Assembly: GCA_944474755.1 (NCBI GenBank)
Contig: OX104124.1
Location: 9,512,437 to 9,576,436, forward strand
Direction: 5' to 3'
From: Limnoperna fortunei
Taxonomy: Eukaryota > Mollusca > Bivalvia > Mytilida > Modiolidae
Length of the DNA stretch: 64,000 nucleotides
Shown here in pieces: positions 26,601 to 34,589 of the stretch. The number at the start of each line of letters is the position of its first letter. The first letter of the stretch is position 1. The notes beneath the pieces are model-generated. The model was given only the letters and a program-made list of their open reading frames with translations. It made no database searches and was not told the DNA's origin. Made by a program: the position numbers and the translations under genes.

Positions 26601-29600
26601 AGGGCCATAAAATTGTATATGTACAATTTAAAGAATGATACATGTTGTTAATTAGGTTACAGGTAATCTCGCCTCGCCGCCTCGCTGATCAAAGATAATG
26701 TGTATAATACATTTTGCGAAACCATCCGGTGTTTTTCCGCGACCATGCAGAACAAGGGTTGATATTGTGTAATATAATAATGTAATAAATACATTTATAG
26801 TTATGGATGAATGGGTACTGTCTTCTAAAATACATGTTCCTGCCCCCCCCCCACCCCCCGTGGTAAATTATGAACTTTGTACACATAAAACGCTAATTGT
26901 AAAGGTGTATTTTTCTTATTGTCAACTTTGACAAGCAATAGAGATCATTAAAATTATTCCAAAGAAATGCCCCGGAAAGACCGGACGACCTGTATAATAT
27001 ATAGCATGCAACTGAATCGAGTGCGCCGTTTGCTTTTAGACGTACAATATTCTGTCAAGCACGAAACATAATAAGCAAGAGAATTAAACTACACGGAGAC
27101 TTTAGAATGACTAGCCCATCGGTATAGTTTAATAAGAAAATGAAATTATTACTTCAAAATAATTTAAAAATGTATTTTTGAAAAAGTTGTACACGTTGTT
27201 GATACAATTATTTCTACTTGTAGTGGAGACCCTCTAGTTGTCGTATTAGGGTTAGGGTTAGGTCATCATACGGAAAGCCTGACCGCTGACTGTAGTGGGT
27301 AACGTGTTTGAAGATTGCCACTCCCAGAGCACGATAAAGCCCCTTTTGCAGATTTGAAAAAAAGAGTAGGCTCATTGTAGCCGCTACAAAAGGCTAAATT
27401 CTCCGCCCCTACACAAAACTTCATACTTTTCCAGTGGCAGTCTAAATTGTGTTACTTGTGTCCCATCCCACCCCCTTTTTCCGTTGATTAATTGTGTGTT
27501 TACTACTGTGTGCTGAAATACTACTCGCTGGACGTAAAGCAAACATCCGATCAAACTTATCTATCTATTTCGGTAATAATTGGATACCACATCGTTTAGT
27601 TTGAATTCTAACACATTATTTATGCAATTTCATTACCACACTTGGACTATTGATTTATTAAAAACAAACCTTTAATATATTTGAAAGGTGTAAGTTTTCA
27701 TAAAGTATTTTAATACACGCTAAATATTTATTGTTTTTTTGTTTGTTTGAATGGTGTTTTAACGCCACTTTCAGCAATTTTTCAGCTATTTCATGGCGTC
27801 CAGTTTTTATTGGGGAGGAAGCCGGATTACCCGAAGAGAACCCCCGACCTGCGGTAGGAAAACTGGCAATCCTTGTCAATTAAGATTGGAGTCGAGTACA
27901 CCCTGCCTGCAGTGAGAATCGAACCCGCAATCTCAGTGTTGACAGACCACGTGATCAATTGTAGACGAACTACGACCACTCGGCCACCGAGGCCCCCTAA
28001 ATATTTATTAAAGAAATTAAAAGACCGTGTGCACAATAATATACTTTTGTTTTTTCTAATTTCAGTTCTGAGTATCGTTTTTTAAAATCTGAACTACAGA
28101 ATTATTGTTAATTTTGTTAATTACAATAACCGAATACAATACAGGTCGTGTATATGTCTTTGAAGTGTATTTATTACTTGTGTACATATGCGCAGGGACA
28201 ATGTTCGTGGTGTACTCGAACCAGTAAAAACTAAAAGAAGTTTGATTTTCAAATTCCTTTATTCAAATTTATAATGTTTTATTTCGTTTTATGATGTAAA
28301 AACTGTATACACTTCTCGATAGAATAAAGGAAAAACCCTACCATGCAAGCTGGAGAAACCATGCTTCAACTTTGTACGAAACGGCGCACTCGATTCTGTT
28401 TCATTCGATAAAGTGTGTCTGTTATTTGTTCTGTGGCACTTTGCCTTTCTATGGTATGATTTTAGAGTCGATGTAGACAATTAAAAATAAACACCTTTAA
28501 AATTTAGTGTTTTTCTGTAGAACAAAAGGGGTTGAAGTTTACTTACAAGATAACCGTACAATCTATAATTGTAAATTTATTTGGTCCGTAGAAAAACCGC
28601 AGCAAACTACTAGTTAGTGCATAAATATAGTTTTTACCAATTTTTTTTTATTTTGTAGCTTTAGAGATATTTGCATATTTATCGGCACGTGCCGATTTTA
28701 GTATCGTTAATTACCGGTCACCTGTGTAATGTTTTCACATGATGCAGCCCAATGTTTCATACACCTGAACTTTGATCAGTGAGGCTGGATTACCTGTAAC
28801 ATAATTAACCACATGTGTCCTTCGTTAAATCGGAAGCGCCCCGTGGACATCAACAACTTTATTATGTTTACTGAATTACCTGATATTTTAAACAATAGAA
28901 AACAAAGTAACATGATTTGATTTTTTTTATTAAATATGGTATTTAAAATAGCTAAACATATTTATACTAACTATAATTGTAAAATAATTTTCGACATAAC
29001 TTAATAAATAAGCGATGTCATCATATTTTGTTTAACTTTGTTTGCAGAAAATATTATTATAAAAATGTAGAAGATAATCAAATTTCCAATAGATGTTTTT
29101 TGTTGAATTCCGAACATTTTCATAAATTAAATAACTTGACATTTAGAAAATTAATCGACGGGTGTTACAACAATACAAATAATAATTACCAGGCGTTAAA
29201 CATTTGTAATCGTAAAGTGTGCGAGAGATCATTTTCCAAATAGAGATTTTTTTTTGGTTGAATTCCGAATATTTTCATAAAAGAAATTAAAATTTAAAAT
29301 ATAAATCGGCCGCTGTTAATAAATTAACGATAATAATTACCAGGCGTTGTAACAGTGGTATTTTGTCTGATACAACGGAGAAAATGTCTGTGACAGACAT
29401 TTTTTGACTGATACAACGGTAATGCCGTTGTAACAGACGATTTTCGACTGAGTCAACGGAAAAAATGACTGCGACAGACATTTTTTGACTGATACAACGG
29501 ATTTGTAACAGACATAAAATGACTGCGCCAACGGAAAAAATGTCTGTGACGGACAAAATATGTCTGTGACAGGCATAAAATGACTGTCACAGTAAACATT

Positions 29601-31477
29601 ATTGTCTGACACAACGTTTGCAGTCTTTTACAGACATTTTTGCAGTCAATCTCAGTCAGTGACAGACGAAAAACGACTGCAACTGGTATTTACAGTCATT
29701 TTTTTAGCCAGTAGTGCGTGTTGAAGACAATACAAAAGAACAGAACAAACGATTTAGTTGAATTTTATATATTCAACAAACAATATTATTTACTGCTCTC
29801 TTTCTCTACTGTTCGTCTATATAATATTTAATTTTAGAATTTAATTACCTGAGCCCATAGGGAGATAATCACAGAATAGAAAAAGCTTGCGATAGCACTA
29901 ATTTATTAACGGCAATCACTACATCAGTCAATACCGCTAAGTTATGTTAGTAAGATTAAAGTTAAAGTCTAAATGTATCTATAGCGATTTTGATAATACA
30001 AGAAATAAAAAAGTAATAGAACAATGAAGTTTTAAATGACTACAAGTACATGATATCTTCCATATTTCTTGTAAGCAATAAAACCCTGAAGTTGTCGCTC
30101 CCGCGTAATAGTTATGTTAATGTGAAAGCTACATATATATGACAAATACATTATAATGTTCACGCTATACATTTAAAGATTTTGATGTCATCTACAAGAT
30201 TGTAACATATGGATAACTGAAAAGTACGAAAGTTTATAGAATTTACTATTCCAGACGCAGGCTATAACGACTTTCATTATGAACATGTTCTTCGTTGGGC
30301 AATTAATATGAAAGTTTGTATTACATAAGTTTAATAATGTATTTGCAGTCGGAAAAACAAAAAGACAGGCAGCAAGAAAAAGAAACTAATCGGCAAAAAT
30401 TTATTGACAAAATATGTGATAGGTTCCGTGATGAGCCAACGAATGGTCACATTCGACGAATAATCAGTATATCAAATCTAGATGATACTGATGAGGCATT
30501 TGATGGTTTGCGTAAAGAAATATTCAAGCAAGCAAGTCAAATGAAAAACTGGAGAAGAAAAATGCCATTGAGATGGCTTTTTTTGGAGATGATTTTACAA
30601 AAGATGAAAGTTAAAAATGTTAATGTCATAACATACAAAAAGTTGGACAAAATCGCAAGGAATAGAAATATCGGAATTACTAAAAAAAAATGAACTTGAA
30701 GAGTTTTTAAAAACTCAGCATAATGAGGGAAACATTATATATTTTCCCTATGATAATCTGAAGGATTTCATTATTGTAAATCCGAAATGGCTTTGTGAGT
30801 TACTACAAAAGACCTCAGATTACGATTTTCTTGAAAACAAAATTTATTTAATTGAAGTAATGAAACAATATGACATACTTGTACAACTTAGAAACGAAGA
30901 ACTCTGTGATAATTTGTATATGCCATGCATAGTAAAAGCTGGTGATTTGGAAAAAACTTTGAACAAGCTAGGAAACACAAGGACATCTTGGCTTTGCTTT
31001 GAATTTGAATTTTTGCCACCTTCTTTTTTTAACCACGTTGTAGTATTTTTGATCAGAAACTACTCAGTTACTAAAATTTGGAATGAAATGAAAACGAGAG
31101 AGCTTGCTATGTATCGACACTTTGCTGTCTTTGATATCGATGATACCAAAGATGCAAAGATAGTTTTATGCGTTTCAGGAAATGTTATAGGCATTCAGAT
31201 ATGTAAAACAAAATCTGTTTTACTACTATCTTCAAATGCTGCTCATTTAAGAACCATGGTGGATGACTTCATAAAAACTTTAAAGCATAAATATAGGTTG
31301 AAAATAAACCACAAAATATCATTAAAATGTAACAGTGCAACGTTTGCAACAGAAAGGTGGGAATATCTGAACATTATCTCGCCAGACATAAGAGAAAAAC
31401 TATATTACTGTTCACACCATCGCGAGGATCATCGTGTGGTGGATATTCTTACTCCCTGGTATTTAGATAATGCTCAG
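6446..31477 (+). CDS. Transmembrane Ig-Roc-COR (ROCO) receptor-like gene, 13 exons, 3' end missing
   Basis: I assemble exons 6446-6484, 7400-7577, 11863-12147, 12548-12608, 13103-13134, 13923-13991, 18162-18188, 19169-19456, 20457-20750, 21332-21535, 22909-23640, 25134-25243 and 30349-31477. All have AG/GT borders, and every junction keeps phase. Predicted order: signal peptide; 14-cysteine glycosylated ectodomain; transmembrane helix near residues 204-221; two Ig-like domains; Roc GTPase (P-loop near 442-449, DFAGQ near 691); COR region to about residue 1149. Roc-COR proteins are signalling GTPases, usually cytosolic. A receptor with Roc-COR inside would couple surface sensing to GTPase signalling; this role is inference. 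No stop codon follows the COR exon, so 3' exons remain unidentified. Two lesions (TAA at 20489-20491; A9 run at 30682-30690) mean this allele may be non-functional, alternatively spliced, or mis-assembled. Confidence 0.8.
7400..7577 (+). CDS. Receptor exon 2: cysteine-rich ectodomain, first part
   Basis: Acceptor ttttttcag ends at 7399; the exon ends in phase 1 before gtacca. It encodes KCPDPSQWTMRARVICS, then NYICLLRLNLT, then EEFCDLEQESKK. It has four cysteines and NLT and NSS sequons, consistent with a secreted fold. From memory, mussel receptor-like proteins often carry this KCPxxxxWxxRAxxxC pattern; I know of no named domain for it. Confidence 0.8.
8025..8140 (-). repeat. SINE remnant, tRNA-headed bivalve family
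   Basis: Shares the gtcgggcacaccataccgca block and the flanking aaaaattggcatcgttg segment with the fuller copy at 27735-27997. Truncated at both ends. Confidence 0.5.
8640..8945. repeat. Imperfect direct repeat with aggtca half-sites
   Basis: Two related blocks, about 8695-8740 and 8848-8895, share cactggaccgt-aaatt-aggtcaacgtca-like sequence followed by gtgaca. The spacing is about 150 bases. The aggtcaaggtca run looks like nuclear-receptor half-sites, but this is more likely simply part of a dispersed repeat. Confidence 0.45.
9640..10385 (+). repeat. SINE-like repeat family II, split copy
   Basis: The parts at 9640-9790 and 10125-10385 match successive parts of the repeat at 15436-15868, including the tail of repeated aatc. 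About 330 bases of other sequence separate them. Diverged, so boundaries are approximate. Confidence 0.4.
10936..11115. repeat. Long perfect-type inverted repeat (hairpin)
   Basis: The left arm (10936-11009, from acaagtctagaag to gactgaccaac) returns as its reverse complement at about 11043-11115. Arms of about 73 bases match with few differences around a spacer of about 33 bases. The spacer plus inner arm (tatattgacactcaatgact) recurs at 11565-11618. Likely a MITE-like unit that folded back or inserted into itself. Confidence 0.7.
11338..11381 (+). ncRNA. Type I hammerhead ribozyme, Penelope-associated type
   Basis: The core ctgatga is followed by a stem II gtct...agac with a five-base loop, then gaaa, a very short helix III around cgcgc, and ttc before the likely cleavage site. 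Helix I is formed by acgcca at 11338-11343 with tggcgt at 11376-11381, a perfect six-base pairing. All expected core positions are present. From known biology, such minimal hammerheads occur in the terminal repeats of Penelope-like elements. No reverse transcriptase lies beside it, so it marks a remnant. Confidence 0.8.
11565..11650. repeat. Short palindromic repeat plus AT microsatellite
   Basis: Starts atattgacactcaaagacta and ends in gtgtcaatat, the same module as the centre of the hairpin at 10936-11115. An (AT)n run follows to about 11645. Confidence 0.55.
11863..12147 (+). CDS. Receptor exon 3: cysteine-rich ectodomain, second part
   Basis: Phase 1-1 exon between tgttttgtatag and gtaaaat. 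It encodes RPSYDFVNCIQHRYQPF, GNSDCLYQKSKCNE, LCRCNHTNGYSF, then NLCYCIPSAEDCSCY. Nine cysteines, and sequons at NGT, NDT and NHT, indicate an extracellular disulfide-rich fold. The CxC pairs and the EDCSCY ending are distinctive. I know no named domain; TNFR-like folds are a possible but unsupported comparison. Confidence 0.82.
12548..12608 (+). CDS. Receptor exon 4: glycosylated juxtamembrane segment
   Basis: Follows tttttgtag; donor gtaagt. Encodes DFNCNETILNFTRLEYN then VTK, with three sequons (NET, NFT, NVT) and one cysteine. The exon enters in phase 1 and leaves in phase 2, which only the 32-base exon at 13103 restores. Confidence 0.7.
13103..13134 (+). CDS. Receptor exon 5: 32-base microexon
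   Basis: Acceptor ttcttttaacag and donor gtattg. It encodes FTELDNILHQ and changes phase from 2 back to 1, exactly what the flanking exons need. Its small size makes it less certain than its neighbours. Confidence 0.6.
13402..13515 (-). repeat. SINE fragment, tRNA-headed family
   Basis: Contains gaatggtgtttaacgccact and gctatatcgtg, the body of the SINE at 27735-27997. It lacks the tRNA-like head. Confidence 0.6.
13923..13991 (+). CDS. Receptor exon 6: transmembrane helix
   Basis: Phase 1-1 exon between tgtttctttag and gtgagt. Encodes KIYRTTAAVG followed by TLLGMICILCTI, an uninterrupted hydrophobic run of about 18 residues beginning at AAV. It lies directly after the glycosylated ectodomain, so a single-pass type I topology is likely. 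Confidence 0.78.
14478..15333. mobile_element. Non-autonomous CACTA transposon, 856 bp
   Basis: Begins CACTATGAACC and ends with GGTTCATAGTG. TTT flanks it on both sides (14475-14477 and 15334-15336), fitting the 3-bp target duplication of CACTA elements. Inverted ends of about 130 bp include the caaatttgattga block and the gtaaatgactgacgtgaac block. The centre holds a 61-bp tandem repeat. No coding region, so it must move, if at all, with a transposase from elsewhere. Confidence 0.82.
14690..15105. repeat. 61-bp tandem repeat inside the CACTA element, seven units
   Basis: The ggactgctacagtg block recurs near 14723, 14784, 14845, 14905, 14966, 15027 and 15088, spacing 60-61 bases. Each unit also has cattctaaatcaaggtaa and a tgataat-actg block, so subterminal-type tgactg motifs are multiplied across the element. 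Confidence 0.75.
15436..15868 (+). repeat. SINE-like repeat family II, fullest copy
   Basis: Shares several blocks with 27225-27565: gagaccctct, gcctg-ccgctgac, cacgataaa, ttgtagccgcta, agtggcagtc, gtcccatc. The tail gatgtaaagcaaacat is followed by repeated aatc. A retroposed SINE is the likeliest nature. A 78-codon open frame across it on the minus strand is a shadow. Confidence 0.6.
16830..17250 (-). mobile_element. Penelope-like fragment, copy E (3' end only)
   Basis: On the minus strand it matches the 3' part of copy A: the ttgaacctaggttgatgttg block, cagacattttcg, attcctggatttgactttt, then ggcaggcactgcttactcg. No reverse-transcriptase core remains. Confidence 0.65.
18162..18188 (+). CDS. 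Receptor exon 7: 27-base stop-transfer microexon
   Basis: Acceptor tatttcttag and donor gtgagc flank gcacatgtaatgtaaggcgg plus tatcttg. In phase 1-1 it encodes TCNVRRYL directly after the membrane helix, giving the cysteine and basic residues expected on the inner face. Support comes from phase, position and composition; RNA evidence would be needed for certainty. Confidence 0.6.
18245..18730 (-). mobile_element. Penelope-like fragment, copy F (3' part)
   Basis: Minus-strand match to copies A and D from the gtgtgcaaatttcaaactttt region through the ggcactgcttactagtac block to the attgtt-rich 3' end. Coding potential lost. Confidence 0.65.
19169..19456 (+). CDS. Receptor exon 8: first Ig-like domain
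   Basis: A 288-base phase 1-1 exon encodes one full Ig domain. Key residues are IKCKI (first cysteine), EVRWQRHN (core tryptophan), ATLTIHEVNETDSGKYIC (DxGxYxC motif and second cysteine) and SKSNPFILSV (final strand). This is I-set/C2-like. It follows the predicted membrane segment, so it would be cytoplasmic unless an unseen second membrane segment changes topology. The exon resembles the next one closely and the pair probably arose by duplication. Confidence 0.85.
20457..20750 (+). pseudogene. Receptor exon 9: second Ig-like domain with an in-frame stop
   Basis: A 294-base exon, phase 1-1, with acceptor cacttcacag and donor gtaatt. It encodes a clear Ig domain: IECKI, DVRWQRDDSN, ATLTIREVNLTDAGTYTC, GSSQSNPFTLTV. 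Aligned with exon 8, a glycine codon position reads TAA at 20489-20491, twelve codons into the exon. Everything else looks preserved. Because both borders are phase 1, skipping this exon would keep the frame from exon 8 into the GTPase. It may be a skipped exon, a null allele, or a regulated poison exon. Confidence 0.75.
21332..21535 (+). CDS. Receptor exon 10: Roc GTPase, P-loop and switch I
   Basis: Acceptor tttcttttaacag, donor gtaaat; 68 codons, phase 1-1. Encodes VRVIIIGKEGVGKSSLVKR, whose GKEGVGKS is a Walker A motif, followed by SIPSTDGIDISI, matching the switch I threonine region of Roc domains, and WMPYN at the end. Known role: binds GTP/GDP. The match to Roc rather than Ras comes from the TDGIDI segment and the COR region downstream. 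Confidence 0.88.
22095..22206 (+). repeat. SINE fragment, tRNA-headed family
   Basis: Contains ctccgtgtactccaacttt, caccgcgatatagcc and gctgaaaatgtcgtttaacc, ending in taaataaacaaacaaa. Plus-strand orientation relative to the other copies. Confidence 0.6.
22909..23640 (+). CDS. Receptor exon 11: Roc insertion and G3 motif
   Basis: Ends GGA G before gtaaat, phase 1. Two acceptors fit phase 1: after tacgttag (22908) and after gtttcag (22959); the first has the better pyrimidine tract. The first 200 residues are hydrophilic and low in complexity (runs such as KTEKEQNNASF and SEKNEESSSI). They end in SLWDFAGQKDFYATHQ, where DFAGQ is the G3/Walker B motif, followed by CAVYLLVADI, a core strand. 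Roc domains normally have far fewer residues between P-loop and G3; about 200 extra here form a large loop. Long inserts at this point occur, from memory, in other mollusc ROCO proteins. Confidence 0.82.
23641..25133. other. Receptor intron 11, no feature seen
   Basis: AT-rich intron without a recognisable repeat or exon. Open frames on the minus strand near 23905-24132 have no motif support. Confidence 0.5.
25134..25243 (+). CDS. Receptor exon 12: Roc G4 region
   Basis: Acceptor atatttttcag, donor gtatat; enters phase 1, leaves phase 0. Encodes DYVDFWLNSIHCYC, then DPPVIVVCSKDDKLK. The strand VIVVCSKDD occupies the place of the Roc G4 (THKD-like) nucleotide-specificity motif, with S in place of H and K-D retained. 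Confidence 0.82.
27225..27565 (+). repeat. SINE-like repeat family II copy inside the CACTA element
   Basis: Matches 15436-15868 in block order from gagaccctct through ttgtagccgctacaaaaggc to ggacgtaaagcaaacat. A short gggttagggttagg run lies within it and is not telomeric. Confidence 0.6.
27735..27997 (-). repeat. tRNA-headed SINE, fullest copy
   Basis: Read on the minus strand it starts ggggcctcggtggccgagtg, containing a tRNA A-box, then ggttcgattctcactg, a B-box. These are pol III promoter boxes of a tRNA-derived head (Leu/Ser-like). The body follows, with ttaattgacaaggattgcc and cgccatgaaatagctg, ending in repeated aaac. Truncated relatives are at 8025, 13402, 22095, 42775 and 61381. Confidence 0.75.
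30349..31477 (+). CDS. Receptor exon 13: Roc C-terminus and COR domain, one-base shift
   Basis: Acceptor atttgcag, donor gtaaga, phase 0-0. It begins with a charged linker and RQKFIDKICDRF. Then comes RRIISISNLDDTDEAF, whose SN segment is at the G5 position, and NWRRKMPLRWLFLEMIL, typical of the Roc-COR junction. The frame stops at TGA 30691-30693 directly after nine As (30682-30690). One base over, it continues at once as NELEEFLKTQHNEGNIIYF, a COR hallmark, then NPKWLCELL and WLCFEFEFLPPSFFNHVV, to WYLDNAQ. Reading with eight As restores one continuous domain, so this is a one-base homopolymer insertion, real or from sequencing. COR mediates dimerisation in ROCO proteins. Confidence 0.85.
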
Positions 31478-31679
31478 GTAAGACATTTTTATTGAATATT
31501 ATTCTACATAAGTTTATTGCAATACATGTTCTTCTAGATGTTTACTCTCAGCATAAATTAATCTTGTCATTTTATACAACGCTGGCAATAATTTTTCATA
31601 CAACAGAGATACATGTTACTCGAGGAATGATATAAATAAAATGTTGATACTAGATAATTCCAGTCTTTTTCCAATAAAT

Positions 31680-32600
31680 GTAACATCATTAAAACATTCA
31701 TTTTTTTCCACAATCTATAATACCATTTCTCACATGCAGCTTAAAAGCAGTCTTACACGACTTAATGTTAAGTTAAATAATGGGAAAATACAAAATCAGT
31801 ACTTGGTGGTAAATCATGACAGAATATACAAACTATAAGACTAAATTTCCTGAAAGGGATATCTTTTAAATTTAATTTTTTTAAATGACCATTTATACAT
31901 GTATGCCATGACTTTTTAAGCAGACTATCTGTATTTCAATGAGTACACAAAGTACTCCTCACTACGCCGTCTTGTTTTGTATCGTAGGAAGCGGAATTCA
32001 CCGAAGGTCTATTTAAAACAAAACGGTACTTAAACGAGACTTTTAATTTTACATTCAGCTATATAGATGATGTCTTGTTACCAAACAACTTTCCAATGAT
32101 AGTTATATTCCATCAGCTTCAGCGTAAGGTGTTGACATTTTACAATTCATGACTTATGAAAGATGTGTATTTCTTAAACGGGCGATGATATTAACCAAGC
32201 AGGAATTTGATGTGCCTAGGTTGATTTCATTCAGTCATATGTTCTACGGAGTTGACTACGACTTCATTGAAAAGCATAGAAAACCTTTCTATAAAATATT
32301 CTTAGTCATTGGTCAGCTTTCTCAAATTTGAGTTTTGCTATCTATGAAAAACTATGAAAAACTAGACACATAGTAATGACGATGAGAAATTCGACTGGTG
32401 TCTACTTAGAGGCAGGCGCATTATTTGGTGCATCTGGTTGCACCCATGTTTTATTGAGTTTGTTTTTGATTCCTGTTGACTGGTTTGCTCTCTACCTATC
32501 TCATTGGTGCAATAATGTAGCCATGTCATTTATGGTATTACTCTTATATTATACTTATTTAGGGAGACAGATTTTATACAGGTGGGCAGAACTTAACTAA
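31680..32600 (+). mobile_element. Penelope-like fragment, copy C (internally deleted)
   Basis: Encodes remnants FFSTIYNTISHMQLKSSL, then FNFTFSYIDDVLLPNN (YxDD retained), with a deletion right after it joining to the SNIPSAS-like region near 32090. The 3' end, with tctacttagaggcaggcgc, is at about 32395-32450. Located just downstream of the COR exon. Confidence 0.7.
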
Positions 32601-33399
32601 TAGCGACGACGTAAATTAAAGGGTAAAATGCTGTTCAAATATGTTAGGTATCTTCTACATTTGTAAGCTACCTAATGTTTACTATTCTTAAATATAATAG
32701 TATTTTGTCAAATTCAACACTGCATTCTGTCAAATCAGTGCATCACCCAGCAAATAGGGATTAGTGTGGGGGACGGTGACGTTTGATTTTGAATATTTTT
32801 ATACCAATTCTATGAATAGAAATTAACATTGTCTTTATTATTTTTGAAGATAATATCACATTTTAAATTTAATATCTTCAGGGTCTTGCACGAGTTAGAA
32901 TGCTGGTACGATTTTTTGTACGACCTTCATTATTTCATTCTGTTCATCTTAATTCTTGATTTTAAAAACATCAATGACCGCCATTTTCCACAATTCGATG
33001 TAGTTTCATCTCAATCTGAAAAAATAAAGCCATTTGATCCTCCCTTTTTACTCGACTTTCAGTTGTTCATTTAAATACTTAATATAAAAAAAATCAACCA
33101 CCTCCATTTGTCATTTTATCTCTAGTTGTATTGTTTATGTAATTAGACATACTATATATGTCATAGTCAACCACAGGAAGGCTGTTATTTTTAAAATTAT
33201 ATCCATATTGAACTGCAAAAAATAAATATCTACTTATTTTATAGCAGAAATAAGGAATTTTGATATCATTTAGCACACTTTTTTATACTTACTATGTATT
33301 TTTTTTATTTATTGCATTATCAAGTTTTATAGTACTTAACCCATAAATAATACATTTATCCCTTCACAATGGGTTGTTTATAAAAAAAACATATTATAT

Positions 33400-34105
33400 T
33401 AATAAGAAAAATAGCAAAGAAAACGAAGCGAACAACAAGAGTCAAAAGTCAAGTGACAGTTACAAATCAGGATACAGACAAACGCAACACAAAAACCAAA
33501 AACGCAAAAAAAAACAGAGAGTAACCCGAACCCAATAAAAACCATAGGTGCACTTAGGTGCTCCAGACTAGTAAGCAGTGCCTGCCTCTAATTAGACACC
33601 CGATGAGTAATGTCATGTCTAGCGAAAAGTCAAATCCAGGAATAGGAATCACTACCTATGACTCAACGAAAATGTCAGATCGTATTTAATATACTGATTT
33701 CCCATAAAGATGAATTAAGTCATGGTGTCGACCATAGAACTTCCGGAGAGATAACATCAACCTAGGTTCAACAAACCCTTGTTTGAGTAGTTTAGCAGTC
33801 TAGAGCAGTGATCGGTCTAGAAAATCGGAATACCGATCGCAGGATCTAGAATAACGTAAAAGTTGTGAATTGTACACACCATACGGTGGACCGGCTGGAA
33901 TGTTGCTGTCGATGAACGGGAAGTTGACAATTAGAATGTTAAAGTCGTAGAATCTAGTTTGTAGTTTTCCTGAGTTTATTTCTAAAAGTAAGTCTAGGTA
34001 ACATGTTGACCTTATCGTATTGGTGGTGTTTTTAATTTCAAGCTCGCTAGGGTAAATTGTATGGAAATAGTCACATAATTTAGTAAATAGTTGATTTGTC
34101 CTAAG
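33400..34105 (-). mobile_element. Penelope-like fragment, copy D
   Basis: Minus-strand frame from about 34100 encodes YFHTIYPSELEIKNTTNT, then YLDLLLEINSGKLQTRFYD, FPFIDSNIPAGPPYGVYNSQ, and RYSDFLDRSLL, the part of the reverse transcriptase after the YxDD motif. The conserved 3' region follows to about 33400. The 5' half is absent. Confidence 0.75.
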
Positions 34106-34589
34106 TTTCTTCATTTTATTTCGGCTGCTTGGTCTTGTATTCAAGACTTGAGATTCTATCAAGTCGAAACGCATAACGTTTATTTTGTTGCAGCCAGATA
34201 AAAAAATTTGCACTGCAGAATTTGTGTGTGAATGCCACATTAACTTGATACGCTTCTGTCGTATGGAATACTGAGAAGGACGATATTTGTTTTATCGTTG
34301 CTCATTTCCTTTGTATATCAGAGGCACAAACTGTTTTCAGGAAAATTATGAAGACAGGTTTCATAAAAAAGCTGCCGATAAACGTCCATAAAAATGTATT
34401 GGACACGTAATCACATGGCCGGTTAGGTACTAAAGAATAATAGTAACTTAATAATAGCAAACTTCCTTACCTCGTCGTGTCAAAACTCCATTTTTATCGC
34501 TTTTCTAAATAACCAGAAATCGCTGTATTTTCTATGCATCAAATTTGGTGGTACATGTGCGTGATTACTAGCCGTGAAAATTATGCTTC

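Larger units (their letters stand above)
25620..29716. mobile_element. CACTA transposon, 4097 bp, nearly identical long inverted ends
   Basis: Starts CACTACTGGCTAAAAAAATG and ends with its reverse complement. CGT is duplicated on both sides (25617-25619, 29717-29719). The inverted ends extend about 0.5 kb (left to about 26150, right from about 29160). They are built of short subterminal motifs such as tgtctgtcacagacatt and ccgttgtatcagtc in both orientations. The right end has an extra internal duplication around 29090-29300. The interior (26150-29150) shows no transposase exon; it holds SINE copies and AT-rich filler. Open frames inside the ends are translations of the repeated motifs. It lies in the intron between the Roc and COR exons. 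Confidence 0.88.

Noticed and set aside
27250..27265. gggttagggttagg could be telomere-like
   Set aside because: Only two to three units, located inside a recognised dispersed repeat.
27735..27997. A tRNA gene on the minus strand
   Set aside because: A- and B-boxes are present but the sequence continues into a SINE body with an aaac tail and is repeated elsewhere in truncated form; it is a retroposon head.
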